A program made the position numbers and the translations under genes. From Temnopleurus reevesii (taxonomy: Eukaryota; Echinodermata; Echinoidea; Temnopleuroida; Temnopleuridae): a DNA stretch of 29,430 nt. Location: contig BQKZ01000275.1 of the NCBI GenBank assembly GCA_036244855.1, positions 27,176 to 56,605 on the forward strand, in the 5' to 3' direction. The notes under the pieces are model-generated. The model saw only the letters and a program-made list of their open reading frames with translations, did no database searches and was not told the origin of the DNA. Positions 10,201 through 22,811 of the stretch are shown piece by piece (the stretch's first letter is position 1; every line of letters begins with the position of its first letter).

Positions 10201-13200
10201 ACCTCCAGGATGTAACTAAGATAAATACAACGAACAGAATACTTTAATAACTTTAAGAATTGATACACATTAAGACACTTCGGGAATGTTGCGAGAAACT
10301 TGCGATCAAATGGATGTTGCAGTTGATCGACATGTGCCAATTAAAACAATTTCATGGATTTCTTTTCGTTTCATTATTTAAAAATGATTGTTTCATGCAC
10401 ATCTTGTAAAGAGCACATACTATGCGCAAATAAAAATATGCATATTAATTTGAAAATGATTTGCAATTGATTGCAAATTTCTAGCAATGTCCTCTTGGAA
10501 TGACATTGAAATCAAATAATGTTGTACAGGTGAAGACCAGTCATGAAGATACAATTGGTACTTATATCTGGTATGAGCCTGGATCCAAGTAATAATGCAA
10601 CACACACAAATTTTACCAGATGGAAATGGTTCTTCTAATGCAAACCAACCAACCAACCAACCTTTAAATTGAAAATGAGGGATGATGTTGATGAAATGAG
10701 AAGGAAGAAAAAAAATTCTCATATGAATGAGTATCCAGTCATCAATATATAAAATAATAATAAAAACAACATGAAAACAATGGGAAAATAATTTTCTGAA
10801 AATTCAGTGGTTGGGAAGTCTGTGCAAGCAAGATGTCAATGCTGAGAAATCAAAGGTCTAATTACCAGAATTCTGGATTGAGCCACTGTGCTGTAGGATG
10901 AACCTGTATACAGCGTGTGCAGAGAGGACCTCCATTGGCTCGTATGTGGTAGAGTTNTTTGCAAATATTCAGTTTACAGTGTTAATGAATGTCAGTAGCC
11001 TTAAGCACATCTAACAAAGTCACATTTCTATATTTAGATCTATTTCTCTTGACTCCATTTCACTCAGAAAATAGAACTGACGATACAATTCATCAGTATG
11101 GACAGAACCAGCTGGCAGACTTGTGCCAAAGTAGCCTGAACAAGAAAAAAACTAGATTGACTTGTTAGAATTAATGTACACAAAATGTATGAGGTACAAA
11201 ATACATGCTAAGTGACTCACAAGATAAAAACAAATGTTAGGAGAAAGAGTGAAACAACAATGGTGTCATCAAATAAACAAATGTTTTTCTTTGGCAAACT
11301 TAATATGACACTGGAGATTGCTTAATGTTTGATAAAATGCATATAGGCTTGGTCAGTCTTCAGACAAGGTGGGGTCAGCATACCCCAAACTTTGTAAACT
11401 TTCTGCGCACAATCAGATAAATAGGTGGATTATTCCAATACAGAGAGAGAGACAGACAGAGGGAGATATAGACAGAGAGAAAGAGAGAATGAGAGAAAGA
11501 AACAGAGGAAGCATAGCATATGGAAGGGACAATCAGGTACATTTACTTCTTTTAAAACATGACATGAACCAGATAGTGAAAGCTAGATGGAGAAATGGGG
11601 TAGAAGATGAAAACAAACCAAAAGAAACAAGAAATGATTAACAAGAAAGGAAGAGATTGATAGAAATTACTTTGTATTAATAGAAACTACATAAACATTG
11701 ATATTACAATGAAACAATGAGAGAAAAGACGGACAAAAGATAGAGACCAATATTGAAAAAACAGGACTTGTTCAAGGAGTGACACGAGGGGGAAAATACA
11801 TGTACACTGTATATTGAAAGAAGTACGAGAACATCATACAAACAAACACACAAACAGGCATGAACGATGCAGAACTCCCAGATAGATGATGATGATGACG
11901 ATGCAAGAATACTTTGCAGGCATTGGCAGGCAGCGAAACGTCTCTTCCTCAACAATATCACCAAAAACACAACCTGGATGCTCAAAATTAGGTCACATCA
12001 TGACCCTATGACCTCCGCCCTTACCCCTGAACTCCTCCTCCCGGCGGCAGGCGACAGGGTGACCCCTGGCGTGACCCATGTCGCGACCCAGGGCCACGCT
12101 GCCCGTACTGAGTGATCATACGTTTGATGACCACCTCAGCGGTACGGGTGTAGTCAACGGCCAGGATCTCGTCCCATGACTCGAAGTGCTGCTTGAACAT
12201 CTGCGGCTCGTAACTTGATGGGAAGAAAATCTTTGGTTTTAGTACGATGGGAGGGGGGGGACAGGGCTTGAAATTTTGTGTGAGCAATTGGGCGACACTT
12301 GAGATAAGTAATAATAATAATATAATTTATATGACGCCAAATCCACTATGCTCAAGGCACAACTATGAAAAATATGTGAAGATGTAGAGTCAATTATACA
12401 CGAGACATAGTAGAGAAGAGAGAAGTGCAAGGAAAATAATGAGTAATATGCTCAAATACATTGACTGAAGAACAATTTTTTGTTTGCAAAATCTAAAATT
12501 GGAGTTGAAGCAAGTTCTGACTTCACAATCCATAGAATATCATGAAGAGATTATTTAAAGGAAAATGGAAGATACACAAAAAGGAGAATTTAGATCATAC
12601 TGTGCTGGTACACTCAATTACACAATCTTGTAATGTTTCATATTGCCAAAAAGCGTGGCAAGATAGAAAGCTAAAACTACTACACATAAATAATTTCATA
12701 AAAGAATGGAAATATCCACACTGGATTACAACAACTGGAATAGAGATGATTATTAAACATTCAAAGAAATCAATCAAAATTTGAAGAAAAAAAGTGATGG
12801 TGAAGTGCAGTGCTTTCATAAACACTATCAAAGAGTAACAACAAATAAAATAGCTTGTAACTTCAAATAAAATAAAAATTTCACAACTAAATTCAATGAA
12901 ATGAGTTACTTATCATATTTTTTATTACGTATCTTATTTTTTATAACAACCACAAAGTTTTTTTAAAAATTAAATTATGTGCTGCCTGCCAATGTCACTC
13001 AACCAAAGAAAGAAAACAAATTGCAGAACACGATCAAAAGAAAAGTGCAAACTCAATAAATTGTGCAAATGAATGGTGAACAATGAATGAATCAAATAGA
13101 GGTTTATAACTTCCAATGCATTACCAATTTTGATCATTTACTCAAAATTTTATTCCACTATGCTATTTCTGCATCTATGAGTCAATTAAATATTGTATTT

Positions 13201-16200
13201 TTGCCTTATTTCTATTTGACCTTTTATCAGTTAATTTGGAAAGGAATTAACAATATGATTCTTTGTAAAAAAAAAATAAATAAATAATAATAATAAAATG
13301 TGAAATACTGAAGTAAGAAAATGGAAGATGCTCTTATGAATATGAAAAGAACATAACAGTACAGAGAAAACATCATTCAAAGAACTAAAATTTTATGATT
13401 CTAATTGAAATAGAGAAAAACAAAGCTACATGTGAGAGAGCAAAGAAAATTGAAGTAAACAACAGTAAATTCAAATCATATAATGAATTTTTTGATGGAT
13501 TTGCATAATTTTACAGGTTGAAGATTGGTTGATAAAATAAAAGGTATGAATGAGCATGGACCATATTCAACAAGATAAAAGCTCTTGTCTGAGACTTTGG
13601 AACACCAAATTGATATTTCATAAAGTTCGGGAAGATTCCAAGGACAAGAGTGAAAGAGTTAAGATTTTAAAGGAGTACTAGGCATCTTAAAACATGATGA
13701 AGTCCAAAACAAAAGTCACTTCTCTTCAAAGACGGAACATCGTGATCTTTATACTAGGATCATTTGCATGAGAACAGTAGTATGACAAAACGTTCTCATT
13801 ATCCTCTTTCTGGTTTATTTGTATCCTCAAAGATATGAAGGATCTCCCACTACGATCACTCTAGAAAGTACCTACCCTGCTAATATCCTAATAAATGTAG
13901 TGTTGGATGACCAGTGGAGCATCAAGCACACATATTTCACAGATCTTTCCACACAGCACAACCACAAACAAACACATATTGGTTTATTCTTACCCTTCTA
14001 ATATCCTAATCACAGTAGCATTGGATGGCCTGTGTAGCATTGAGCACAGTTCTTGAGAGAGCTTCAGAGCAGCTGCTCGCCATAGACGACTTGACTTCCG
14101 TCCAATCCTGCAATGAAAAAGAGATGAAAAATAAATTTCAATTCATTTTTAATTGTCAAATATATATATGATTTGCCATGTTTACATGATCCCAATTCAG
14201 ATCGTTTTTACATACCAATAGATGTATTAGAGAATTTCAGTTGGCTGATGGGTAAACCAATGCAATCAAAGGCCATTTTAGAATGTTTCTCCCAAAAAGT
14301 TAATTTACAAAAAGATCTTAGCCAGGTGAGTTCCTTTAACATGTGGAAATAATTGATCTTTTGCACTATGGAACGTCAGGATAATATGGGCATCAGCACA
14401 CATGTACCATGTACTCACCAAATAAAGACATCTGCATTGCAGTCCAAGATGTACACATTCTTGGTTTCAAGTAGTGTTTGATGTGGCTTCCCTTTAGGCA
14501 ATTCAACTGAAAGCAAAAGTATAAAAAGGATATAATTTCAGAAAGCAAATGGAAACTTTACATGGTATGTCTTGGGCTCAACTACTCCCCTCAAGTCCAT
14601 AGCTTGAATAGAATGTCAGGTCTCTCATTTCGATACTTCATTGTTCTCATATATATATATTTACAGCTCCATAGCAGTGTCAAATCTTTCTAACATGCTT
14701 ATTTGAATGTCTTTATCAAAAGAATTTTAATAAAATGAATTAAAATGGACAAAATCGAATCTCCTAGAATATACATACCTTGGGGTAGCTCTAGGTAACC
14801 TGTTCCAAGACCAACTTTGTAGAGTCTTGGTTTTTCTGGAGTGAATGATTCTAACCAGTCCTGTGGTATGAAAAAGAGATCATTACAAAATGATGTATGA
14901 TGCATGATGCTGTGTCTATTATACAAAATTAACACTTCTGAGAGAATTATCTCATTATCGTAAAATTATAACAATGTGCTAGATTTTCAAAAGAAAATCT
15001 ACATCAGTATCAAAGAAACCACTGAATAAATGGCAGGAGTTCAATTAAACTAAAACGTAGCTTCAATAAATTAAATTGTTGCTTATTCCATCAATGAAAA
15101 GATCATAGGGAGTGTTGCAAAAGAGTAGCAATCAATTGCAGATCTAATTCTCCACTGCTAAAGCTCCTATACTGTAGTGCTGGTTCTACTATCACCACAA
15201 AACATACCCCATTGTTGTTTTTTTTAATATGTGGCCTTCCTGCCATACGGGCGCTCGACCATGTGAAAGATCAGCCTCATGGGCTAGACCAATGTCTTAC
15301 CTGTGGTACAAAGTCTTCCCTGTAGCCTCCGAGCGGTTCCCAGAATTCTTCAACCTCGCTACCTTGGTGCATCATGGTGATCTTAGCATTGTTCTTACGT
15401 TCCATCTTATTAATCTTCTCTGACATCAACCTGCAAAGAAATATATAAAATCAGTGATATCATTCCATTAAAACCCTGGTGCGTTACGGTGATTTTAGCA
15501 TTTTTCTTACGCTCCATCATATTAATCTTCTCTTACATCAGCCTACGATGAAATATATAAAATCATTGATACCATTACATCACAACCCTGATGCAAAATG
15601 GTAACCTTAGTATTGTTCTTATATGCTCCATTTTGTTAATCTTCTAAGACATCAATGTAGTTTAACAATAATAATGCAGTTTGACCTCCTATATCCAGCC
15701 CCCACCCCTTTGAAAGTGGAAGTGTTGTGTTAATGTGAACCTGGCTCTTGCCTTTCAACCAGAGGGCAGCGGTTCAAGTGCCACACACTGGGTTAATTTC
15801 CTTCAGCAAGAAATTCATCCACAAAGCTGCACTCTACCCAGGTGTGATTGAGGACCAGCAGGAGACAGTAACACATTATCTGATGATACGAGCGCCTATT
15901 TGGTTGCCTTGATCCTAGGCTTGAATTTCCATCCAGTGACAGAATAATAATATCGGAAGCGCTTTGAGCAGTCATACTGACTGGAATGAATTTCTTGCTG
16001 AAGCAAATCAATACCATAGCTGGGTCACAAAATTCTAATTGGAAGACTTCGGTTTTAACAACTTGCCCATGTTGATACACCATTGCATCCCTTCTGGATC
16101 AATGCATTTAAAAAAAACCTATCATGGTTCACTTATTATTCTACAGGGTAAAACATATATCCACTTAGTACTTGCATGATGCAGATACACCAAATTATTT

Positions 16201-19200
16201 CCAGTTCATTTCTTAGAATCCATGCAGACCATAGGGATGATTTGGCTCAAATTTAGAAAAAATGAATTCACATAGGAATGTGTAATATAAATGTCATGAA
16301 AATAATTAAATGCTTATAAAAACATGATTTGGAATTATAAAAAAATCAAATTCTTCCTTCTAAATTCATAGTGGTTGGGAGGTCTGGCCATGGCAATGCT
16401 TGTAGTGTTACAAAATTAACATCTAATTTTTCCTTTAACATTTACACACTCTAGAAATATTGTTTCTTTGATCACTCTACATAGGAACATCTATGTAATA
16501 TTCTATTCTACAGTGACTAAGGGGGTTTTGTTCAAAATCAACTGCAAATCAACTGCAACTTTGCAAATTGTAACGCGCATTTTCATTAGCGCACAGTATG
16601 CACATCTAACAAGACACGCATGAAACAATGATTTTGATTGGCGCGTTCGGATCAACTGCAACTTGCGATCAATTGCAACTTTTGAACAACACCTCATTAG
16701 ATATACATACCTAGCTTTTGATCTGGTGATAGGATTTGATCGCTGTCCATACCAGATATAGATGTTCATTCCATTGTCAAGTACATAAACATATTTAGGA
16801 TCTAATGATTCAGGTTCCATTGGGACCTAAAAGGGAAGAAAATTAGAGAATATGCATGAAAGATAGAAAAGGTTTCCACTAAATGTATTTCATGAGGATT
16901 TTTAACAGCGCCACAAGTGTCTTCATTGACAGACCAGTGCACTTTAAAATGATTCACCATTATTTCTTATTAAAAAATATATCATTATCACAAAAGAGTA
17001 TAAGAACATATTGCAAAAAGTAGTAGAGCTTATTTTGGTACATTCTCACCGACTAATGAATTCATTCAGCATTAGTGATTTTGATGTATTCTCCCTACCT
17101 ATCAGTAAGATAATGATCAATAGATTCGATGAGAATCTAGAAAATAAAATCTCGCATTTATAAATATTTAAGACAGACTTTTCAATTCTTGACATTAGCA
17201 TTATTCCAACCTTAATGAAACTCACCAAGCTGAAATATTTGGTTCCCTCATACCAAATTACTATATGACTGCATATAATTTGTATAGCATGTTAATAAAA
17301 TGAATGTCTTTTTAATGATATTACTTCTTTTTTTTGTATTGTACTTAAACATGTTTTAATTGCACAATATATCACAATCAGACTTGTGGCTGCAAATATT
17401 GTCAAAAAACATTGAAATAAATTGAAATAAATTGCATAAACCAAAGGGAAAACAGAAATCTTCTTTTCTTACAGCTTCAAGGTGAAGACTTTGCGTGCCT
17501 GATGCCCGGTACATCCTCGCAATATAAATATTCTCTTCTACAGAATAGAACCCGCTGGCCGTACCGCCCTCTATGTACGTGATGTCCTGATCAAAAAGCT
17601 CCATGAACTCGTCACTTTCGTCTCCCATCTCCTCTCGAATGGAGCGCGTTCTTGCTCCAAACATGTTACGGAGGTTGACAGCATGCATAGCTGAGCAGGC
17701 TTTCTTGTCAAGCTGTGAAAAATATAACAAAAAAATATAATGAAAAGGGATAATAAACTTTTTATATGATGCTTCATGACCTCTTGATTGGAGTTTATGA
17801 GTGCTCTGCAATTGATAATTGCATCGTAAACTCGGCTTTAGCCTGGTGGAATGATAAGCGTATCTGAAGTTTGCACATGAATCAGTCCTGCTTCCTGTTA
17901 CTCGTTCATTATACCTTTTCAAAAAATGCTCATTTTCCTGGAAAACCTTTTTTTTTTTACTTTATGGTACGATATGGACATGAAATATGGTAATGAGAGT
18001 GAAGCATAATCGGTTAAAACAGTTTTTATAGATGTTTTGTTCACTATTGTTGGAAATACAGAGCTACTGACGCTTGCTTCCTGCACCAACATGCGGCAAA
18101 ACAAAACAGACAATTGCCTTTTGTAACAATCTTTGATGGAAAGAATTCTACTAAACTGTTTCATGTATTCAAATAATTCATATATTTCATAGATTCCAAA
18201 TATTTTCATAATTGGTATACTGTCCACATATGCATCATAATCAAATGATTTGTTTACTAGAAGGTTCATGTTTATCTTACCGTTGAGGACTGTCCAATCC
18301 AGTAGTAGATCTGCCAGTTTAGACTTTGGGTGCTGTCCAAATATGTCTGAAGAATGATATAGCAGTCAGCCTCGTAAAACTTCCCATAGAGAGCTGAAAG
18401 AGATCAGAAAATAAATTCTGCTCCTAAAATAGGCTTAAATTCCTTTAAAAGTAACATATTTCATCAAAATATAATTACTGTACATAGCAACAAAGAATTT
18501 TACATCCATCATCAGAAGATATTTCTAACATCTCCTAACTCACTATAGAATTAATTTCTCAAGACTTGATTTCACAAGGCAAACAGTCGTCTAAAAAATC
18601 TGGAAAATTATAAATAATTTTGCTGAAAGATATCAATTGTAAAAATAATGAAGGCAATGATTTTGCTGAAAGATATAAATTGTATTTCAATGAAGCCAAT
18701 TCAAAACACTCATTTTGCATATGAGTGGAGTGGAGATTGTATACAACATGTATGACATTTTTTACATGTATGGCATGAGAAAATTTTGGACACTGCTTAA
18801 TCATGAAAGAAGAAATCTGCCTGAAAATCACAGAGATAACCAATATATGAAAAAATTTTAATCATATTTATGTCTTCATTCTTTTAAGAAATGATAGGTT
18901 TGAAAGACAATGCTTGAAATCAAATCAAGTACAAATAACTAGAAGAAGCAAATGTCAAAATCTGCCAAAACCCTGAGACTCCATATATTATTTAAAAAGC
19001 AGCTACAGTCAAACCTGTCTATAGTGGCCACTGTCTGTAGTGGCCACATAAATTGATTCCCTCCCGGTGAAAATGCATGTTATGGAACCTGTCTATAGAA
19101 GCCACCTGTCTACAGTGGCCACTTTTTCTGTTTCCCTTGGGGTGGCCTCTGTAGACAGGTTTGACTGTATTTTAATCCAGCCTACCTTCATCCACCTGTA

Positions 19201-22200
19201 TAGGTATAAAGTTCTCAATCTGCCAGATGTTAAGACCAGGCTGGCTCCCACATTCTGCGGTGAAGAAGTCTGTGTAATCTAGCTGAGGTCTCTCAAGAGC
19301 ATCCATCCAACTCTTCGGTCTTAACAATGATGGAAGATGAGAGTATGAAAGAAAAGAAAAAAATTGGGAGTAAAACTGCCTTAATTATCATCATTATCAT
19401 TATTATGCATAATGGAAATCAGAATATTTGAGTAATCCATGGTCAAGAAAATCCTTTCAAACCATGGTCAGTGAGCTCCCTACCCCTCCCCCCCCCAAAA
19501 AAAAAAGTTTGTTCATTTCAACATAACCTTTTTCATACAGCACATATCATATCTTCATATGAAGCAAGGGAAACCCAACACTGGAATTCTGTTGCTATAA
19601 GCTAATAAAGATATTCTTAATGAGATGAAAATTAAACTGTGAACATAAAATCTAACAAACCATTAAACAGTTTCAAAAGTTTTGATGTCTTCTTATGGGA
19701 ATCCATGGTCATAAATTTTGTCAGAATATGTGGTGTACTAGTGAACAACTCCCCATTCACTTTGTACATGAAAGTTTTCAAAAATTTATTAATGTCAAAG
19801 GTCGACTAAGGGTTATGCTATACTCAAGCAAGACCCCAACATTTTGTTGACTTTTTTTAATAAAGAAGAAAATGCGTAATCTGGTATGAAAATGAAAGGA
19901 GAGTTGCCTGACCAATAGATCACAATCAGAGGGTATCACTGAGACCTCGAAAATTTATAACTTTTCAACAGATTATTTTCACAGTTTATTCATCTCATTT
20001 TTCAAACATGTTCACGATAATATTGTGCAGACTTGAGCACAAGAACAAAGTCATATATTTATACACAAATATGCAGCCTGTCAATGGAAGAGTAACATTT
20101 AAAGAAAGAAAGAGGAAAATTTAACTACAGTAATGTATGCAAGTGGTCGAACATTTTTAACTATCATGCCATGAAATGAATAAAAACAATCATCATGATG
20201 AAAAATATGTACAAAATATAGTCACAATAACTAACAATACAAATAATGGACTAGAAAAGAAAAGATACAACAAAAAGATCTAGTACAAATAATATCAAGG
20301 CAAACACCTTACAATCCTACAGAGAACAAAATGATGAAAGAAATTACAAAGAAAAGAATTATACAATAATCTTAACAATAATTCATTGCAAAAATCTAAA
20401 ATGAATTATTAAAAGAATACTTATAAACCTAAATAGAAACAATTATGATAATCTACAAAAGAAAATAATTTAAGAAAATATGATGATCTTAATAATGATT
20501 AGACCACAAAGCAAAAGTAAAAAGAAAAAAAAAATGAAAAGACATAAATATTTATATATATGCAAAATAAACTTGATATAGGACAAACAGAAAGAATGTG
20601 CCCAATACAATATTTTGATGTATCAGGCCTCTAGATAAAAAGCATCCTGAAAAAAAAAAGTACAAAAAAATGTTGTGAATAGGATCCTCAGGCCAAATTG
20701 AAATGCCGCGCCCTGAATGTACAAATAATTCTAGAACTACATGATAGTATTCAAAATCTTTGGAAATAAAACAAGCATGAAAGACTGTGTCTAGAGGTTG
20801 AACTACTACACATCTTCTGGAACTGGCAGTAGAGGGAGTAGTGATGGGGTTCCTTTCAAGACACGATCACTCCTACCATGATCTTTCTACACAGAAACTA
20901 TATATGATCTTCATTATTTCAAGTGGGAGATCCGCAGACAGATTCGAAACAAACAACACTTCCGCTCTTACATAGCAGATATTTCAGTTCCGGCCAACAT
21001 CACAAAAAAAGACCAGCTGAGTAATATGGCATAACATTGCACAACATTAGATCTGAAAGAGTTTTCTCTTTAAAAGCTGTCATCAGTTCTCCCACTTCAC
21101 AAAATAAAGATCATCAGTTGTCCATGCTTCTGCTACTACACAACACAAAATAAGACTGTCTGAATGGGCATTATGGACTATTCTTATAGATATTGAAAAA
21201 AAGTTAGATTATTGACGGACAAGAATATCCATGGAAACACTTTTGCATGCATGTTAGTTACCTCCTGCCAAACACAACCTGCTCCGAACTCTTCCTTCTC
21301 AGCCTTGTGTAACATTGATGGATTATTTAGAAAATCAATTATTATAATTCAATCACTGTCGTAATTTCCCAACAAATCATAATTCATCCTATCACAGTCT
21401 CTGATATTAATTTGTCTGGTTATGCTGCACGGATATGAAAGTGCATTTTACCAAGGGACCTCTATTCTCTCTTCATTAAGGGCAAGACTATTCAATAAGT
21501 TGTTAGAGCAAAAAAAATCTGAAGCATGGCACTCTCAATAAATAAAAATATTAGTAATGACAAGCATTGTTAAATCACTCTGTGGCTCATGAGATTAATA
21601 AGTGTTAAAACATTATGCAATATCTAAATAATTTAGACAAGTGAATGTTTTCTGTTTATGAAAAAAATACACATATTAGTGAAGTATTGAAAACACATGT
21701 ACATTCTTTAAGTCTGTACATGTATACATATAGATAAATATTACCCCATGCTCATGATAACATACAAAATGAGTTAGTACAATAGAAGCCAAAGTGACTA
21801 GACATGACCTAATATCAATTAGTTCCAAAACCTCTGTTGGAACCCTTTACCCCTCTATATTTAAGCATGTGAACACATATACCAGTTATAAAATGTGCTA
21901 TATGGGCAATTTCTTTACAGGTCTGGCTTCCTACATGTATATATGCAATGACTTTGAGAGAAAACTTCATGAATAACTGGAATGGTCTCAAAGGGTTACA
22001 AAATAAAAGTTCTTATAATAAGGTATAAGAAAGAGATAAGACAGACATACAAAATGTATTGCCTACAAATATGTATATAGACCCCTCCACTCAGACCTTC
22101 AAATTTCAAGACATCACGAGGTGCTTATTTTGTATTCCTGTATTAAACTTACAATAAATTTCATCTTAAATCGATGGCAAAACATGTAGCGTAGAGAGAC

Positions 22201-22627
22201 AATTAATTTTTTATTTATCATATCTCTTCTGTAATACAGGCCTAAATCTGTTTTCAATTCATACAGATTTGCAGTTTAAATAATATACTATTAATTGAAT
22301 TTCTCATGTTATGAAAAAGAAGGATTTATAACTTACTTGACCTCAGAGTCTTCATTATCTGCCGACGGACCTTCATTCTTTTCTTTGGCAAGGTCACTCA
22401 TACCCTGTAAATGTCAAAGGTCAAAAGTCATTACACATAATGTAAATTATTGCTGAGTCATACTGATTATACTGGAAATATTAGTATAACTCTGAGTAAT
22501 GTAATTTTGTCATCATCTATATCATATCATCATCACTATCATCAAACCAATATGTTCTTCATCATAATCATTATCACTATTAATACAGCCATCCCTAATA
22601 TTTCGTTTATCATGATATTGTTGTCAT

Positions 22628-22659
<32 letters not shown>

Positions 22660-22773
22660 CCACCATCATTGTCGTGATCATCATCATCATCATCATCTCC
22701 ATCATTGTTATTGTCATCATCATCACCAGCAGCAACAGCGCTTTCATCATCATCAGAATATCATCGTCATTAC

Positions 22774-22811
<38 letters not shown>

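Noticed and set aside
11029..11135. Exon-like minus-strand block after a TTGTTCAG acceptor ([20 protein letters not shown])
   Set aside because: It is not similar to any FLII part, and in the phase required by exon 16 it hits a stop within about 15 codons.
15765..15785. Possible tRNA gene (GGTTCAAGTGCC B-box-like)
   Set aside because: No cloverleaf or clear A box; the downstream sequence fits a tRNA-derived SINE.
16503..16700. Extension of the exon 11 ORF to 105 codons
   Set aside because: It reads past a consensus donor into a MITE; the homologous protein continues with exon 12.
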